DNA of 64,000 nucleotides, from the NCBI GenBank assembly GCA_030830205.1, contig JAURNL010000081.1, positions 1 through 64,000 of the forward strand, given 5' to 3'. The notes beneath the pieces were generated by a model. That model made no database searches, was not told where the DNA came from, and saw only the letters and a list, made by a program, of their open reading frames with translations. The translations under genes were made by a program, and so were the position numbers. This document shows, piece by piece, positions 27,804 through 36,603 of the stretch. Position 1 is the first letter of the stretch; each line of letters opens with the position of its first letter. This DNA comes from Crocinitomicaceae bacterium (GTDB lineage Bacteria; Bacteroidota; Bacteroidia; Flavobacteriales_D; Crocinitomicaceae).

Positions 27804-29327
27804 TTATTTGATAACAACATTTTTAGTTGTTGTAAGTCCGTCAACAGTAATAGTAACAATATAGCTTCCTTTTGCTACGTTTTCAGTAGAGAAAGAAACA
27901 ACTTGTGTTCCGTTAAGGTTAGACATGTTTTTAGCAGAGATTACACGGCCTTGAAGATCCATTAATGCTACAGCGTAGTCATTGTTAGTAGCTTCAAAAG
28001 ATACGTTCACTTCAGATGATGCTGGGTTAGGATATACATTCATAGCGATTGTAGCTAACTCATCCATTCCTAAAGCGCCAGTTTTGAATGCGCGGGTGTC
28101 AACAGAAGCAAACTCACCACCAGAAGCAAAAGTTGTTCCGTTTGCATCTACTAATGAGAAAGCACCGTCACCATATGCACAACAGATACCATCACCATAT
28201 GCATCATAGATTTCAAAAGTATAGCACTCTGAAGGGTTTAATGTAACCAAGACTGGAGCCTGAACAGTTTGACCTGCTTGTGTTCCACCTAAATCTTGCC
28301 AGTTACCACCACCTTGAGCTACTGTTGCTCCGGCACCGTTCTTGATTGCCCAAGAAGTCTCAGATGCGTAGTAGTCAGTTGTAATGTTTACTGTTACATA
28401 TTGAGAAACCGCACTAGCTGCAGTTCCTACTGTTACATTGGCATTGTTGTTTGCTGCAGATGCATCACCTGCAGTTGTAACTGTAACAACTAAAGCACCA
28501 CCAGTAAAGTTTGCAATTGGAGAACAAACAACGTTTGCTACACCATAAGTTGCTAGGTTACCACTGTAAGTACCTGTTGAAACTGTAGTACCACCTTGAG
28601 TAACGGTTACAGTTGCAGAAGTAAGTGCAGATGTTCCGTTGTTTTGGATGTCAATAGATGGTGTGTAAGATCCTTCACAATGTACAGCAGCGCCTGTGTA
28701 GCTTAAAGCCGCTACGTCTGCAGGAGCAGATGCTGGTGGAGGACATGCGCCAACAGTTCCGTAAAGCGCTGTTGCACCTAATTGACCAACTTCTTCGATA
28801 ATGCGGTTAGGGCAAATACGATAGATTGTTGGAAAATAATTGATGTTGTAATCATTGTTAATTTGATTAGCTGCTGCTGATGCAGGATTAGCCATTGGGA
28901 ATTGGATTTGGTTACCAGTAGCTGGCTCAATCCAGTTACCAATAGAGCCTGCGCCATCAAGCATAGTGGCATCGGCTGTTGAACCATCGCCTTCAATCCA
29001 GATTACCATTACATCGTCAGTTGTGTTAGCAGATACACCTTGAGCTCCAGCTGGACCATGAGATGCATAAACATCTTCTAATGCACCAGAAAGATGGTAG
29101 TTCCAACAAGGACCACACCAAGTTGCTGAAACATCTAAAAATACTGTGTATCCTTGGTCAAGATAATCATAAAGGGTGTAAGACCCATTATTTGTTGTTC
29201 CTGCCGCAGCCAACCAAGGCTGGTATGCTGAAACTGTAAAGTTTGGAGCTACGCTTCCTGGATCAAGCTGAGCATTTGCGCTCAAACCTGCAAGTAACAT
29301 AGCAGCTGAGAATAATAGTTTTTTCAT
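27804..29327 (-). CDS. T9SS-exported protein with thioredoxin-fold domain
   Basis: 507 residues. Signal peptide (about 1-19, LSANAQ). The N-terminal ~190 residues are a TlpA/redoxin-like thioredoxin fold with the active site Cys71-Gly-Pro-Cys74 (SATWCGPCWNYH). A CARDB-like beta domain (about 205-300) and a second beta domain with YEIYDAYGDG-type Asp/Gly motif follow. The C-terminal ~80 residues (VYPNPASSEVNVSF ... TKNVVIK) are a T9SS type A sorting domain. Thioredoxin-like activity at the cell surface is inferred. It is closed by a strong terminator. Confidence 0.9.
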   Translation of the reverse strand: MKKLLFSAAMLLAGLSANAQLDPGSVAPNFTVSAYQPWLAAAGTTNNGSYTLYDYLDQGYTVFLDVSATWCGPCWNYHLSGALEDVYASHGPAGAQGVSANTTDDVMVIWIEGDGSTADATMLDGAGSIGNWIEPATGNQIQFPMANPASAAANQINNDYNINYFPTIYRICPNRIIEEVGQLGATALYGTVGACPPPASAPADVAALSYTGAAVHCEGSYTPSIDIQNNGTSALTSATVTVTQGGTTVSTGTYSGNLATYGVANVVCSPIANFTGGALVVTVTTAGDASAANNNANVTVGTAASAVSQYVTVNITTDYYASETSWAIKNGAGATVAQGGGNWQDLGGTQAGQTVQAPVLVTLNPSECYTFEIYDAYGDGICCAYGDGAFSLVDANGTTFASGGEFASVDTRAFKTGALGMDELATIAMNVYPNPASSEVNVSFEATNNDYAVALMDLQGRVISAKNMSNLNGTQVVSFSTENVAKGSYIVTITVDGLTTTKNVVIK

Positions 29328-29348
29328 GCGTTAAAATTTAAGTTTGGG

Positions 29349-29356
29349 TAAATATA
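29349..29356 (-). promoter_or_regulatory. Weak -7-like element (TATATTTA) of the T9SS thioredoxin-fold gene
   Basis: Reverse strand TATATTTA, one base off TAnnTTTG, 21 bases before the ATG at 29327, in an AT-rich gap. Confidence 0.3.
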
Positions 29357-29409
29357 AATAAATTCCCGCTAAAGAAAAAAACTATAAATAAAATGAAATG
29401 ATGCGGCCC

Positions 29410-30159
29410 TTATTTTTTCTTGAGCTGCTCTTTTATGTAGAGCTCGATAGCAGCAACCATTGATGGTGCTTTAGGGTGAGGAGCGTGTACATCCAATCGC
29501 AAGTTGTTTTTGAGCACTGCATTGGCAGTTGTTGGGCCAAAAGCTGCAATTGTGGTTGTATTTTGCTTGAATTTAGGAAAATTCTTAAATAGAGATTCTA
29601 TCCCTCCTGGACTGAAGAATACCAACATATCATAGTATACATCTTCAAGGTCAGATAAATCTGCTGCAACTGTTCTGTACAGAACTGCCTTTGAAAACGG
29701 AATGTTGTATTTTTCTAAAGTGAGCGGAATGTTATCGCGAAGAATATCGGTGCAAGGCAATAAAAACTTTTCACCTTTCTGTTTCTTCATGACCTCGGCA
29801 AGTTCATCAATCGTTTGTTTACCAAAGAATATTTTACGCTTTCGGTAAGTAACATATTTCTGAAGGTAAAGCGCAACCGCTTCCGTAATACAGAAATACT
29901 TCATGGTATCTGGAACTTCAAATCTCATGGCTTCAGCCATTCTAAAGAAATGATCTACAGCAACTTTTGAAGTGAGAATTATTGCGGTGTGAGCCGAGAT
30001 ATCAACTTTTTGATTTCGAAACTCTTTGGGATCGACTCCCTCCACTTTTATAAATGGTCGGAAATCAATTTTAAGCTTGTATTTATCAGCTAAATCGAAA
30101 TAGGGAGATTTATCGCCTTCTGGTTTCGGCTGGGAAACTAAAATGGTCTTGATAGCCAA
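29410..30159 (-). CDS. hemD: Uroporphyrinogen-III synthase
   Basis: 249 residues of the HemD fold (two Rossmann-like lobes). Segments seen include ILVSQPKPEGDKSPYFDLADKY at the front (given here to show the start), FSPGGIESLFKNFP and AAFGPTTANAVLKNN. The family is poorly conserved, so the call rests on overall pattern and on the adjacent DUF4271 gene, a recurrent Bacteroidota neighbour of hemD. It closes the tetrapyrrole ring with D-ring inversion. It starts 14 bases after the DUF4271 stop, so the two are likely one transcript. HemW at 14092 handles the end product of the same pathway. Confidence 0.88.
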   Translation of the reverse strand: MAIKTILVSQPKPEGDKSPYFDLADKYKLKIDFRPFIKVEGVDPKEFRNQKVDISAHTAIILTSKVAVDHFFRMAEAMRFEVPDTMKYFCITEAVALYLQKYVTYRKRKIFFGKQTIDELAEVMKKQKGEKFLLPCTDILRDNIPLTLEKYNIPFSKAVLYRTVAADLSDLEDVYYDMLVFFSPGGIESLFKNFPKFKQNTTTIAAFGPTTANAVLKNNLRLDVHAPHPKAPSMVAAIELYIKEQLKKK

Positions 30160-30173
30160 AGTTGTTGTTTTAA

Positions 30174-30833
30174 TTAGTTGTATTCACCCGAAAACCAACG
30201 CCATACGAAAAGTATGGGTAGGATTTCTAAGGTGCAAAGGTACAAAATTAAATAATACCATTCCAAATTTGCCTGCGCACAAGCCCTCCACGCTTTAATC
30301 AAGCGCCATAAATAGCTAATAAAGCAAAGTATTAAAAAAAAGTTTTGTAGTAGAATATTTGCCTGACCATAAATCAACCATAAAAAAGATAGTCCTAAAA
30401 ACGGTAATCCAATAAAGGCCCATACTTGTTTATTGATTTCAGCAATTACCCCAACCATTTTCCAATTGTCAGTCAAAAAAAGTGCAATTCGAAAATTGAG
30501 TAGCTGAAAAAGTAAAAAAGATGCCGTTACGCCCAGGGCAAGGCCGAATGCAGTTGTTCTATCAATCCAAGTTAATAAAAAAAGATAAGTGCAAAGGCTG
30601 AATGAAACGATAAAGCTAGCTAATAAGAGTGTTTGGGTTGCTGGTCGTATTTTTTCATCATCAAAGCCAAACCCATCAACTTTACTCATTTTCCAAAATC
30701 GCTTCCAGGATAATGACAAAGCATCTGGGGTGCTGATGCGTGCATAAGCTACAAACGTCAATGAAAGTAATGTAACGAATAGCAAATAGCTATTCATTTG
30801 GGATGCTCTTTCAATGAGTTCGAATTTAGGCAA
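30174..30833 (-). CDS. DUF4271 integral membrane protein
   Basis: 219 residues from a TTG at 30833; the alternative ATG at 30797 gives 207. Family members often start with a short amphipathic ERxxxxN segment like the LIERASQMN here, so the longer form is plausible. About six hydrophobic helices are visible (for example residues 15-30, 68-88, 96-116, 142-160 and 195-212). No catalytic motif is visible. Function unknown; the recurrent position next to hemD hints at heme supply or envelope work but proves nothing. Confidence 0.75.
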   Translation of the reverse strand: MPKFELIERASQMNSYLLFVTLLSLTFVAYARISTPDALSLSWKRFWKMSKVDGFGFDDEKIRPATQTLLLASFIVSFSLCTYLFLLTWIDRTTAFGLALGVTASFLLFQLLNFRIALFLTDNWKMVGVIAEINKQVWAFIGLPFLGLSFLWLIYGQANILLQNFFLILCFISYLWRLIKAWRACAQANLEWYYLILYLCTLEILPILFVWRWFSGEYN

Positions 30834-30895
30834 GGTTTAGAATTTGATACAAAAATAATTCAAATTTACATGCTACAGCCGCTCAGAATATTGCG

Positions 30896-30903
30896 TACTT
30901 TTG
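30896..30903 (+). promoter_or_regulatory. -7 element (TACTTTTG) of the acyl-CoA dehydrogenase gene
   Basis: Exact TAnnTTTG match 18 bases before the ATG at 30922. The flanking GCGTACTTTTG is identical to that upstream of lepA. Confidence 0.6.
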
Positions 30904-30921
30904 TCCCACAAATCAATCACC

Positions 30922-32118
30922 ATGAAAACCGATTTATACCAGCACCCTGATTACTTCAACATGGACGACCTGCTTTCTGAAGAGCATAAACTTGTGCGAG
31001 ATGCAGCAAGAGCTTGGGTCAAAAAAGAAGTTTCTCCTATTATCGATGAACATTACGAAAAAGCGACTTTTCCAATGCACATTCTTAGTGGGCTTGGTGA
31101 AATTGGTGCTTTCGGACCATATATACCAGAGGAATATGGGGGCCCAGGTCTTGACCAAATTTCTTACGGACTCATTATGCAAGAATTAGAGCGTTGCGAT
31201 TCTGGATTGCGTTCAACTGCATCTGTTCAATCCTCTTTAGTTATGTATCCAATTTGGAAATATGGCTCTGAAGAACAAAAACAAAAGTACTTACCCAAAC
31301 TTGCTACCGGAGAAATGATAGGCTGCTTTGGCCTCACTGAGCCAGACTACGGTTCTAATCCGGGGGGCATGATTACCAACTTTAAAGATGCGGGCGATCA
31401 TGTAATACTCAATGGAGCAAAAATGTGGATTTCAAACGCCCCATTCGCTGCAATAGCAGTAGTTTGGGCAAAAGATGAATCCGGGCGCATACACGGCTTA
31501 ATTGTGGAGCGTGGCATGGAAGGTTTTTCAACTCCAGAAATGCATGGAAAACTTTCGCTACGTGCTTCGGCTACAGGAGAGCTTATTTTTGATAACGTAA
31601 AAGTTCCAAAAACAAATATTTTGCCTGGTCGTTCTGGGCTAGGGGCTCCACTCAGTTGCTTGGATTCTGCTAGATTCGGAATTGCATGGGGGGCTCTCGG
31701 GGCCGCCATGGATTGTTATGATCAAGCACTGCGTTATTCTCAAGAACGCACGCAATTTAATGTGCCAATTGGCGCTTTCCAATTGATTCAAAAGAAGCTG
31801 GCTGAAATGATTACTGAAATTACTAAAGCGCAACTACTGACCCTCCGTTTGGGTCAATTACGCAATGAAGGCCGCGCAAGCTCAGCACAAATTTCAATGG
31901 CAAAACGCAACAATGTAGAAATTGCCCTGAATATAGCGCGCGAAGCCCGTCAAATACATGGCGGTATGGGAATTACCAGCGAATATTCAATGATGCGTCA
32001 CATGGCTAATTTAGAATCAGTTGTTACCTACGAAGGGACACATGATATCCATCTGCTCATTACCGGCATGGATGTAACTGGAATACCAGCCTTTACCAGA
32101 GAAATGCCGAATCTATAA
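30922..32118 (+). CDS. gcdH: Acyl-CoA dehydrogenase, glutaryl-CoA dehydrogenase-like
   Basis: FAD flavoenzyme, 398 residues from the ATG at 30922 (the frame extends to a TTG inside the -7 element). LTEPDYGSNPGGM and MWISNAPFA are FAD/substrate segments. RTQFNVPIGAFQLIQ and QIHGGMGI are ACAD signatures. The catalytic base is Glu371 in TYEGTHDIH, the position and context of glutaryl-CoA dehydrogenases, and the C-terminus ends TGIPAF like GCDH. It would oxidatively decarboxylate glutaryl-CoA to crotonyl-CoA in lysine/tryptophan breakdown. Substrate is inferred from motifs only. It is monocistronic and ends 3 bases from the convergent TPR gene. Confidence 0.9.
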   Translation: MKTDLYQHPDYFNMDDLLSEEHKLVRDAARAWVKKEVSPIIDEHYEKATFPMHILSGLGEIGAFGPYIPEEYGGPGLDQISYGLIMQELERCDSGLRSTASVQSSLVMYPIWKYGSEEQKQKYLPKLATGEMIGCFGLTEPDYGSNPGGMITNFKDAGDHVILNGAKMWISNAPFAAIAVVWAKDESGRIHGLIVERGMEGFSTPEMHGKLSLRASATGELIFDNVKVPKTNILPGRSGLGAPLSCLDSARFGIAWGALGAAMDCYDQALRYSQERTQFNVPIGAFQLIQKKLAEMITEITKAQLLTLRLGQLRNEGRASSAQISMAKRNNVEIALNIAREARQIHGGMGITSEYSMMRHMANLESVVTYEGTHDIHLLITGMDVTGIPAFTREMPNL

Positions 32119-32121
32119 TTT

Positions 32122-33957
32122 TTAGATTTCTTCGCTTTCAGAAAGCGCATCTCCTCTCAAGAGGCGGATGCGCTTTCTTGCTTCTGCACCAAATAAACTT
32201 GCTTTGTACTCCATTAAAAGCCTTTTGTATAAGGTCTCTGACGCACTTTTATCTAATAAAATAGAGCCGTTGATTTCTGCCATTCTGAAAAGTGCATCAT
32301 CGGCTAAAATATCGGCTGGGTGCAGTTTGAGGAGATCCTCATAATAACCCAAAGCTTTTTGCCATTGTCCGCGCTGCTCCATTGATTGACCTTTTCTAAA
32401 CAAAATCTCATCTGCCAATGAATGGTAAGGAAAGGCGTTTTGAATACTATCAAAAAGCACAAAGGCAGAATCATACTTTTGCTGTGCAAGCATCCGATCG
32501 GCAGTTGCAAACCATAGCATTACCTGATAATTACTATCCAACCCATAGTTGTCTGTGATAAAAACAGATAGCTGTATTGCATCGTTAGAAATAAATCGTG
32601 ATGTACCTTCTTTTAGGATGTTAAGCTGTGCTTGAGCAAATTCAAATTCGCCATCATAATAGAAAATTTTAGCATTCTTGAATTTTGCTTCAGTTCCAAT
32701 GGTTTCAAACTTAAAATCATTGTCAATTTGCATGTAGATCAACGAGGCCTCCCAAATATCTCCGTCTAATACGAGCACATCGGCGAGCAGCATTTTTGCT
32801 CTTGCTCGTTGCATGTCTGTTAATCCAGGGATGAGTATGATTTGTTGTAATTCTTCAATAGCAAGCGAAATTTGCTGTGCATAAAACGCCCTGATTTCAG
32901 CAAGCTGTAAAGAAACTTGGAACGTGACACGACTTTTACCCAAACGAGTCAAAGCCATTTCAAAGTCAGTAACACATTGCTTAATTTCTTCAGCATTAAA
33001 TGTCCTAAACTGTGTAACTTGAATGAATCTAGCATTTAACAAAAGAAGCTGTGCTTCATAAAAGTTAGGTTGCTCCGGACCAAGATCTATCACATGCTGA
33101 AAACACCTTTTTGCTTGATCAAAAACCGCGTTTTCTACGCAAATTTCACCAAGCTCCAACACTTCTTTTCCATCACTTTTACTGCGTTTATCTAAGGCTA
33201 TTACTTGGGTTACTGCGCCAGAAAAGTCCCTGCTTTGGACAAACAACCAAATGAGCATTTGATGAAAGACCTTAGGAGAACCCACTTGTTGAACACGCTG
33301 TAAGAGCACCTCCTTAGCGATTTGAAACTCCGAAGATGTTGGTGTAGTAAGATCCATTCTAGACCCAATTGCTTGTTGAATAGGGTCAATTATACTCGGT
33401 TGTTGCGCTAAGTAATCTAAGTAGGCGCCTAACATAGCGCGTTTATCCCCTTGAAGCGCATAATAATCAGCATATTGAAAATTAAAAGGGTATCCTGGGC
33501 TCAATTTTTGGCCGATATCTAAAGCCCGCTTTGCATAATCAAGCTTTCCTTTGGCTGAAAAAGCCTGGTATATCGCAATGGCTCGACCAGGATTAGGGCC
33601 GATATCCGTGAGAATTTCATCATATATTTTTTTTGCTTTTGATGCATCCGATTGATCCTCATAAAACTGACCAGTCATCAACCACACCTCATAATCTTGC
33701 TTATTAATTGCTATTTGCCGGCGTAATAATTTCTCCGCTGTTTTAAATTCCTTTTGTGCGATGAGACACTCGTAATAGGGTAAAAAAACTGCTTTGCTTT
33801 GATCCTGGGAATAAACCTTTTCAAAATATCCAAGGGCCTTGTCAAGCTCTTCATTATTGTAATAATATTGAGCCAACTGCAGGTCTGTCGCTGTTTGACC
33901 AACGGCCTCTCCTGTGCTCAGGATAAGACATAGAATAACAAAGATTCTTGCAATCAT
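32122..33957 (-). CDS. Exported tetratricopeptide-repeat protein
   Basis: 611 residues. A Sec signal peptide (1-21, ending AVGQ) is followed by TPR-like helical repeats along the whole length, e.g. AQYYYNNEELDKALGYFEKVY near residue 30 and ALGYYEDLLKLHPADILADDALFRMAEI near residue 545 (both shown as positions of the first and last clear repeats). Such proteins scaffold envelope complexes. It is the last gene of the seven-gene run that starts at 39729, and its ATG overlaps the stop of the upstream lipoprotein gene by 4 bases. No catalytic domain seen. Specific function unknown. Confidence 0.8.
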   Translation of the reverse strand: MIARIFVILCLILSTGEAVGQTATDLQLAQYYYNNEELDKALGYFEKVYSQDQSKAVFLPYYECLIAQKEFKTAEKLLRRQIAINKQDYEVWLMTGQFYEDQSDASKAKKIYDEILTDIGPNPGRAIAIYQAFSAKGKLDYAKRALDIGQKLSPGYPFNFQYADYYALQGDKRAMLGAYLDYLAQQPSIIDPIQQAIGSRMDLTTPTSSEFQIAKEVLLQRVQQVGSPKVFHQMLIWLFVQSRDFSGAVTQVIALDKRSKSDGKEVLELGEICVENAVFDQAKRCFQHVIDLGPEQPNFYEAQLLLLNARFIQVTQFRTFNAEEIKQCVTDFEMALTRLGKSRVTFQVSLQLAEIRAFYAQQISLAIEELQQIILIPGLTDMQRARAKMLLADVLVLDGDIWEASLIYMQIDNDFKFETIGTEAKFKNAKIFYYDGEFEFAQAQLNILKEGTSRFISNDAIQLSVFITDNYGLDSNYQVMLWFATADRMLAQQKYDSAFVLFDSIQNAFPYHSLADEILFRKGQSMEQRGQWQKALGYYEDLLKLHPADILADDALFRMAEINGSILLDKSASETLYKRLLMEYKASLFGAEARKRIRLLRGDALSESEEI

Positions 33958-34508
33958 TGTTGATGTTGGTTCTTGCTTAATAAGGATTCTGATAAGGCCT
34001 CTATTGGTGGATACAAGCGTTCATAATCTTGAAAGAATTGCTCCTTGACTCGGTGATAATCTTTGCTTAATTCATTCAGTTGCTCCACTTTTCGCTTTTC
34101 AAAACGAATATAATTTGCATAATGTTGACGCTCTCCTCTGCCGTGTTTGATATCTTGACGCAAATTCCTCAGTACCGTTTTCTCTTCTTTTATCCCTTCT
34201 CTAACATTTGCAAACTGTTCCATCATTGGCTTGATACTCCTTCTCATGATTTTGTATGCGTCTAATTTTTTAGCAAGCTCTACGTCAATTGTGTCTAAAT
34301 GTAAATTTTGCTTGATCCTCAATTCTATTTGCATGGTTTTAAGTTTGATACTTGAAATCTCACTTAACCTAGCATCAGTCATAGAGCCCTCTATCTCACG
34401 CAGACTATTTTGTAATTGTGTGATTTCTTTCAAATATGATTCTCGTTGTAAATCAGCACATGAGACTAAAAAAAGAAGGCTAAAAAAAATGAATTTCAAC
34501 TTTTTCAT
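33954..34508 (-). CDS. Small coiled-coil lipoprotein
   Basis: 184 residues from the ATG at 34508: MKKLKFIFFSLLFLVSC gives a lipoprotein signal with Cys17. The frame is open to 34748, but that extension is antisense-like sequence within the upstream gene and is rejected. The mature protein is almost entirely charged and helical (e.g. IKLKTMQIELRIKQNL, LRNLRQDIKHGRGERQ), predicting a long coiled coil. No family recognised. It starts 5 bases after the PAP2-like stop and overlaps the TPR gene by 4 bases, so it may pair with the TPR protein. That pairing is inference. Confidence 0.75.
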   Translation of the reverse strand: MKKLKFIFFSLLFLVSCADLQRESYLKEITQLQNSLREIEGSMTDARLSEISSIKLKTMQIELRIKQNLHLDTIDVELAKKLDAYKIMRRSIKPMMEQFANVREGIKEEKTVLRNLRQDIKHGRGERQHYANYIRFEKRKVEQLNELSKDYHRVKEQFFQDYERLYPPIEALSESLLSKNQHQQ

Positions 34509-34513
34509 AAAGA

Positions 34514-35158
34514 CTAAGACAAATATTGATGAATTCCTGCGGTAAGGAAAATGGCCAACAAAAACCCCGAGTATACCTCGAGTGCAGTGTGTTTTCTTAG
34601 GTATAATCTTGCTCCCATAGTTAGACCCGAGGCCAACAAAGCAGATAAAAGCCACCATATACTCAATTGATCTTGTGCTCTTGTAAATACTGCTAAAAAC
34701 CCAACTAATATTCCGGCCCCTGCTGCATGTAGAGAAATTTTTATCCAACGATTAATCACTAAGAAGATGCTCGTAACTGCCACACCGGAAAGCGGAAGCG
34801 CATAAAAATACCTTGGTAAGGAGCTATTGCCCGTTTTGTATACTAACAAAAAAAACAAAACCAAAGAATAAACAAGCATGATGATTAAAGGAAGGCTTCG
34901 TTCTCTTTGTCGCTCTATATCAATAGTACTAATAACTTTGAAGCGATGTAATAAAATAAAAGAAACCCCCGGTGCCACAACACTAAAAAGAAAGAAAATG
35001 GTAAAAAGAGCCCATTTGCTTTCATTTGGTGCAAAATAGAGGCTTGTCATTTCAAGATTTGAACTAAATGCTGGTACAAATAAACTAATTAGGATACCGT
35101 AGCTCGGCATAAAAAGGGGTAAAAAAACCCAAGAAAATAAGTGAGAAAGTATTTTCAT
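34514..35158 (-). CDS. PAP2-like integral membrane protein
   Basis: 214 residues with about six hydrophobic helices. Three spaced motifs recall PAP2 acid phosphatases: an Arg-rich IERQRERSLP (motif 1, KX6RP-like), SLHAAGAG (motif 2, in place of PSGH) and ARLYLRKHTALEVYSG (motif 3, SRX5HX3DVXXG-like). Motif 2 keeps the His but not the Pro, and motif 3 has Glu in place of Asp, so catalysis is uncertain. Known PAP2 proteins remove phosphate from undecaprenyl pyrophosphate or lipid phosphates. Its ATG overlaps the rpoN stop by 4 bases. Confidence 0.65.
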   Translation of the reverse strand: MKILSHLFSWVFLPLFMPSYGILISLFVPAFSSNLEMTSLYFAPNESKWALFTIFFLFSVVAPGVSFILLHRFKVISTIDIERQRERSLPLIIMLVYSLVLFFLLVYKTGNSSLPRYFYALPLSGVAVTSIFLVINRWIKISLHAAGAGILVGFLAVFTRAQDQLSIWWLLSALLASGLTMGARLYLRKHTALEVYSGFLLAIFLTAGIHQYLS

Positions 35159-36603
35159 AGCTCTTTGCGCATGCGCGCTACAGGTATTTGTAATTGTTCG
35201 CGGTATTTTGCCACTGTTCTTCTGGCTATATTGTACCCTTTTTCTTTGAGCAAGTCCATAAGCTTCTCATCAGTTAGCGGACTGTGCTTGTCCTCTGCTG
35301 CAATGGCATCTGAAAGTATTTTCTTTACCTCTCGGGTAGAAACTTCTTCCCCACTGTCGGTAGATAAAGACTCCGAGAAAAAGTATTTTAATGCAAAGAT
35401 ACCATAATTGGTTTGGACATATTTTGAATTTGCTACTCTCGAAACCGTTGAAATATCCAACTCAACCATATCTGCAATGTCCTTCAAAATCATTGGCTTA
35501 AGCTTGGTTTCGTCACCACTCAAAAAATAAGCCTCTTGGTATTCCAAGATCGCCCCCATTGTAAGTAGTAAGGTTTGTTGACGTTGGCGAATTGCATCTA
35601 TGAACCACTTGGCCCCGTCTAGCTTTTGTTTGACAAATTGAAATGCCTCTTTATCCGATTTGGAATTTTTTGCGCCTTCTGCATAGCTTCGTAACATGTT
35701 CTCATAATCGCGATTGACTTTGAGATCGGGGGCATTTCTGCTATTTAGACTGAGCTCCAAACGGCCTTCATGTTCATAAAGAGTAAAATCTGGAATAATT
35801 TGTTGATGGTTCTTGGCCGCTTCCCGCATGGATCCTCCTGGCTTCGGGTTGCAACGTAAAATCTCATCTATGGCTTCTTTGAGGTCCTGATCTTCAATTT
35901 CTAGTTTTTTGGAAATCCTTTCGTAATGCTTTTTTGTAAACTCATCAAAGTAATTTTCAACAATTTTCAGCGCAGTAAACCTTACAATGTCTCCGTCTTG
36001 TTTGCGGCGCAATTGCAACAGCAAACACTCCTTTAAATTTCGAGCACCAACTCCTGCTGGTTCTAACTCTTGGACCAATTCAAGTACTGCAGCCACCTCT
36101 TGCTCCGAAGCCTCGATATTCATTGAAAAAGCAAGGTCGTCAGCTATTGCTTCAATGGACCGATTCAGATATCCAGACTCATCTAAATTGCCAATAATAA
36201 CATCGGCAATGATAAATTGCTTTTCATCAAGATAAAGGAGGTGAAGCTGTTCAGTGAGCCTTTCTTGAAAAGTCTGTTCACCAGACAACGGGATGACGCG
36301 TTCTTCGTCATCTTTTGATTGATTGCTGGTTTGAGTTTTATAATCTGCTACATCGTCATCGAGGTAATCAGATATATCAAAATCTGTATCTTGATCAGCA
36401 TCATCGGTGTCGTAGTCATCTTGTTGATCGTAATCGTCTTCTTCAAAATCAAGTCCTTCTTCAAGTGCTGGATTCTCTTCCAATTCTTGTTTGATTCGTT
36501 GGTCTAGCTCCATAGTGGGAACTTGCAACAATTTCATGAGCTGAATTTGTTGTGGAGAGAGTCTTTGCTCCAGTTTTTGAATCAGTTGTTGACGAAGCGC
36601 CAT
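35155..36603 (-). CDS. rpoN: RNA polymerase sigma-54 factor
   Basis: 482 residues. Region I is Gln/Leu rich (LSPQQIQLMKLLQVP), region II a long Asp-rich stretch (about 50-95), then the core-binding domain (LEPAGVGARNLKECLL) and the C-terminal HTH. The RpoN box ARRTVAKYRE lies at about 460-469 and binds the -24 promoter element. It sits in the middle of the seven-gene run: TAATG overlap with the Omp28 stop upstream and a 4-base overlap downstream. No sigma-54 activator gene is in the window. Confidence 0.96.
   Translation of the reverse strand: MALRQQLIQKLEQRLSPQQIQLMKLLQVPTMELDQRIKQELEENPALEEGLDFEEDDYDQQDDYDTDDADQDTDFDISDYLDDDVADYKTQTSNQSKDDEERVIPLSGEQTFQERLTEQLHLLYLDEKQFIIADVIIGNLDESGYLNRSIEAIADDLAFSMNIEASEQEVAAVLELVQELEPAGVGARNLKECLLLQLRRKQDGDIVRFTALKIVENYFDEFTKKHYERISKKLEIEDQDLKEAIDEILRCNPKPGGSMREAAKNHQQIIPDFTLYEHEGRLELSLNSRNAPDLKVNRDYENMLRSYAEGAKNSKSDKEAFQFVKQKLDGAKWFIDAIRQRQQTLLLTMGAILEYQEAYFLSGDETKLKPMILKDIADMVELDISTVSRVANSKYVQTNYGIFALKYFFSESLSTDSGEEVSTREVKKILSDAIAAEDKHSPLTDEKLMDLLKEKGYNIARRTVAKYREQLQIPVARMRKEL

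Noticed and set aside
32133-32147. Palindrome CGCTTTCAGAAAGCG near the gcdH/TPR junction as a terminator
   Set aside because: It lies in the TPR gene's last codons, has a 3-base loop and no T tract on either strand.
34509-34748. 80-codon N-terminal extension of the coiled-coil lipoprotein frame
   Set aside because: It overlaps the PAP2-like coding region and would bury the lipoprotein signal peptide; ATG 34508 is the better start.
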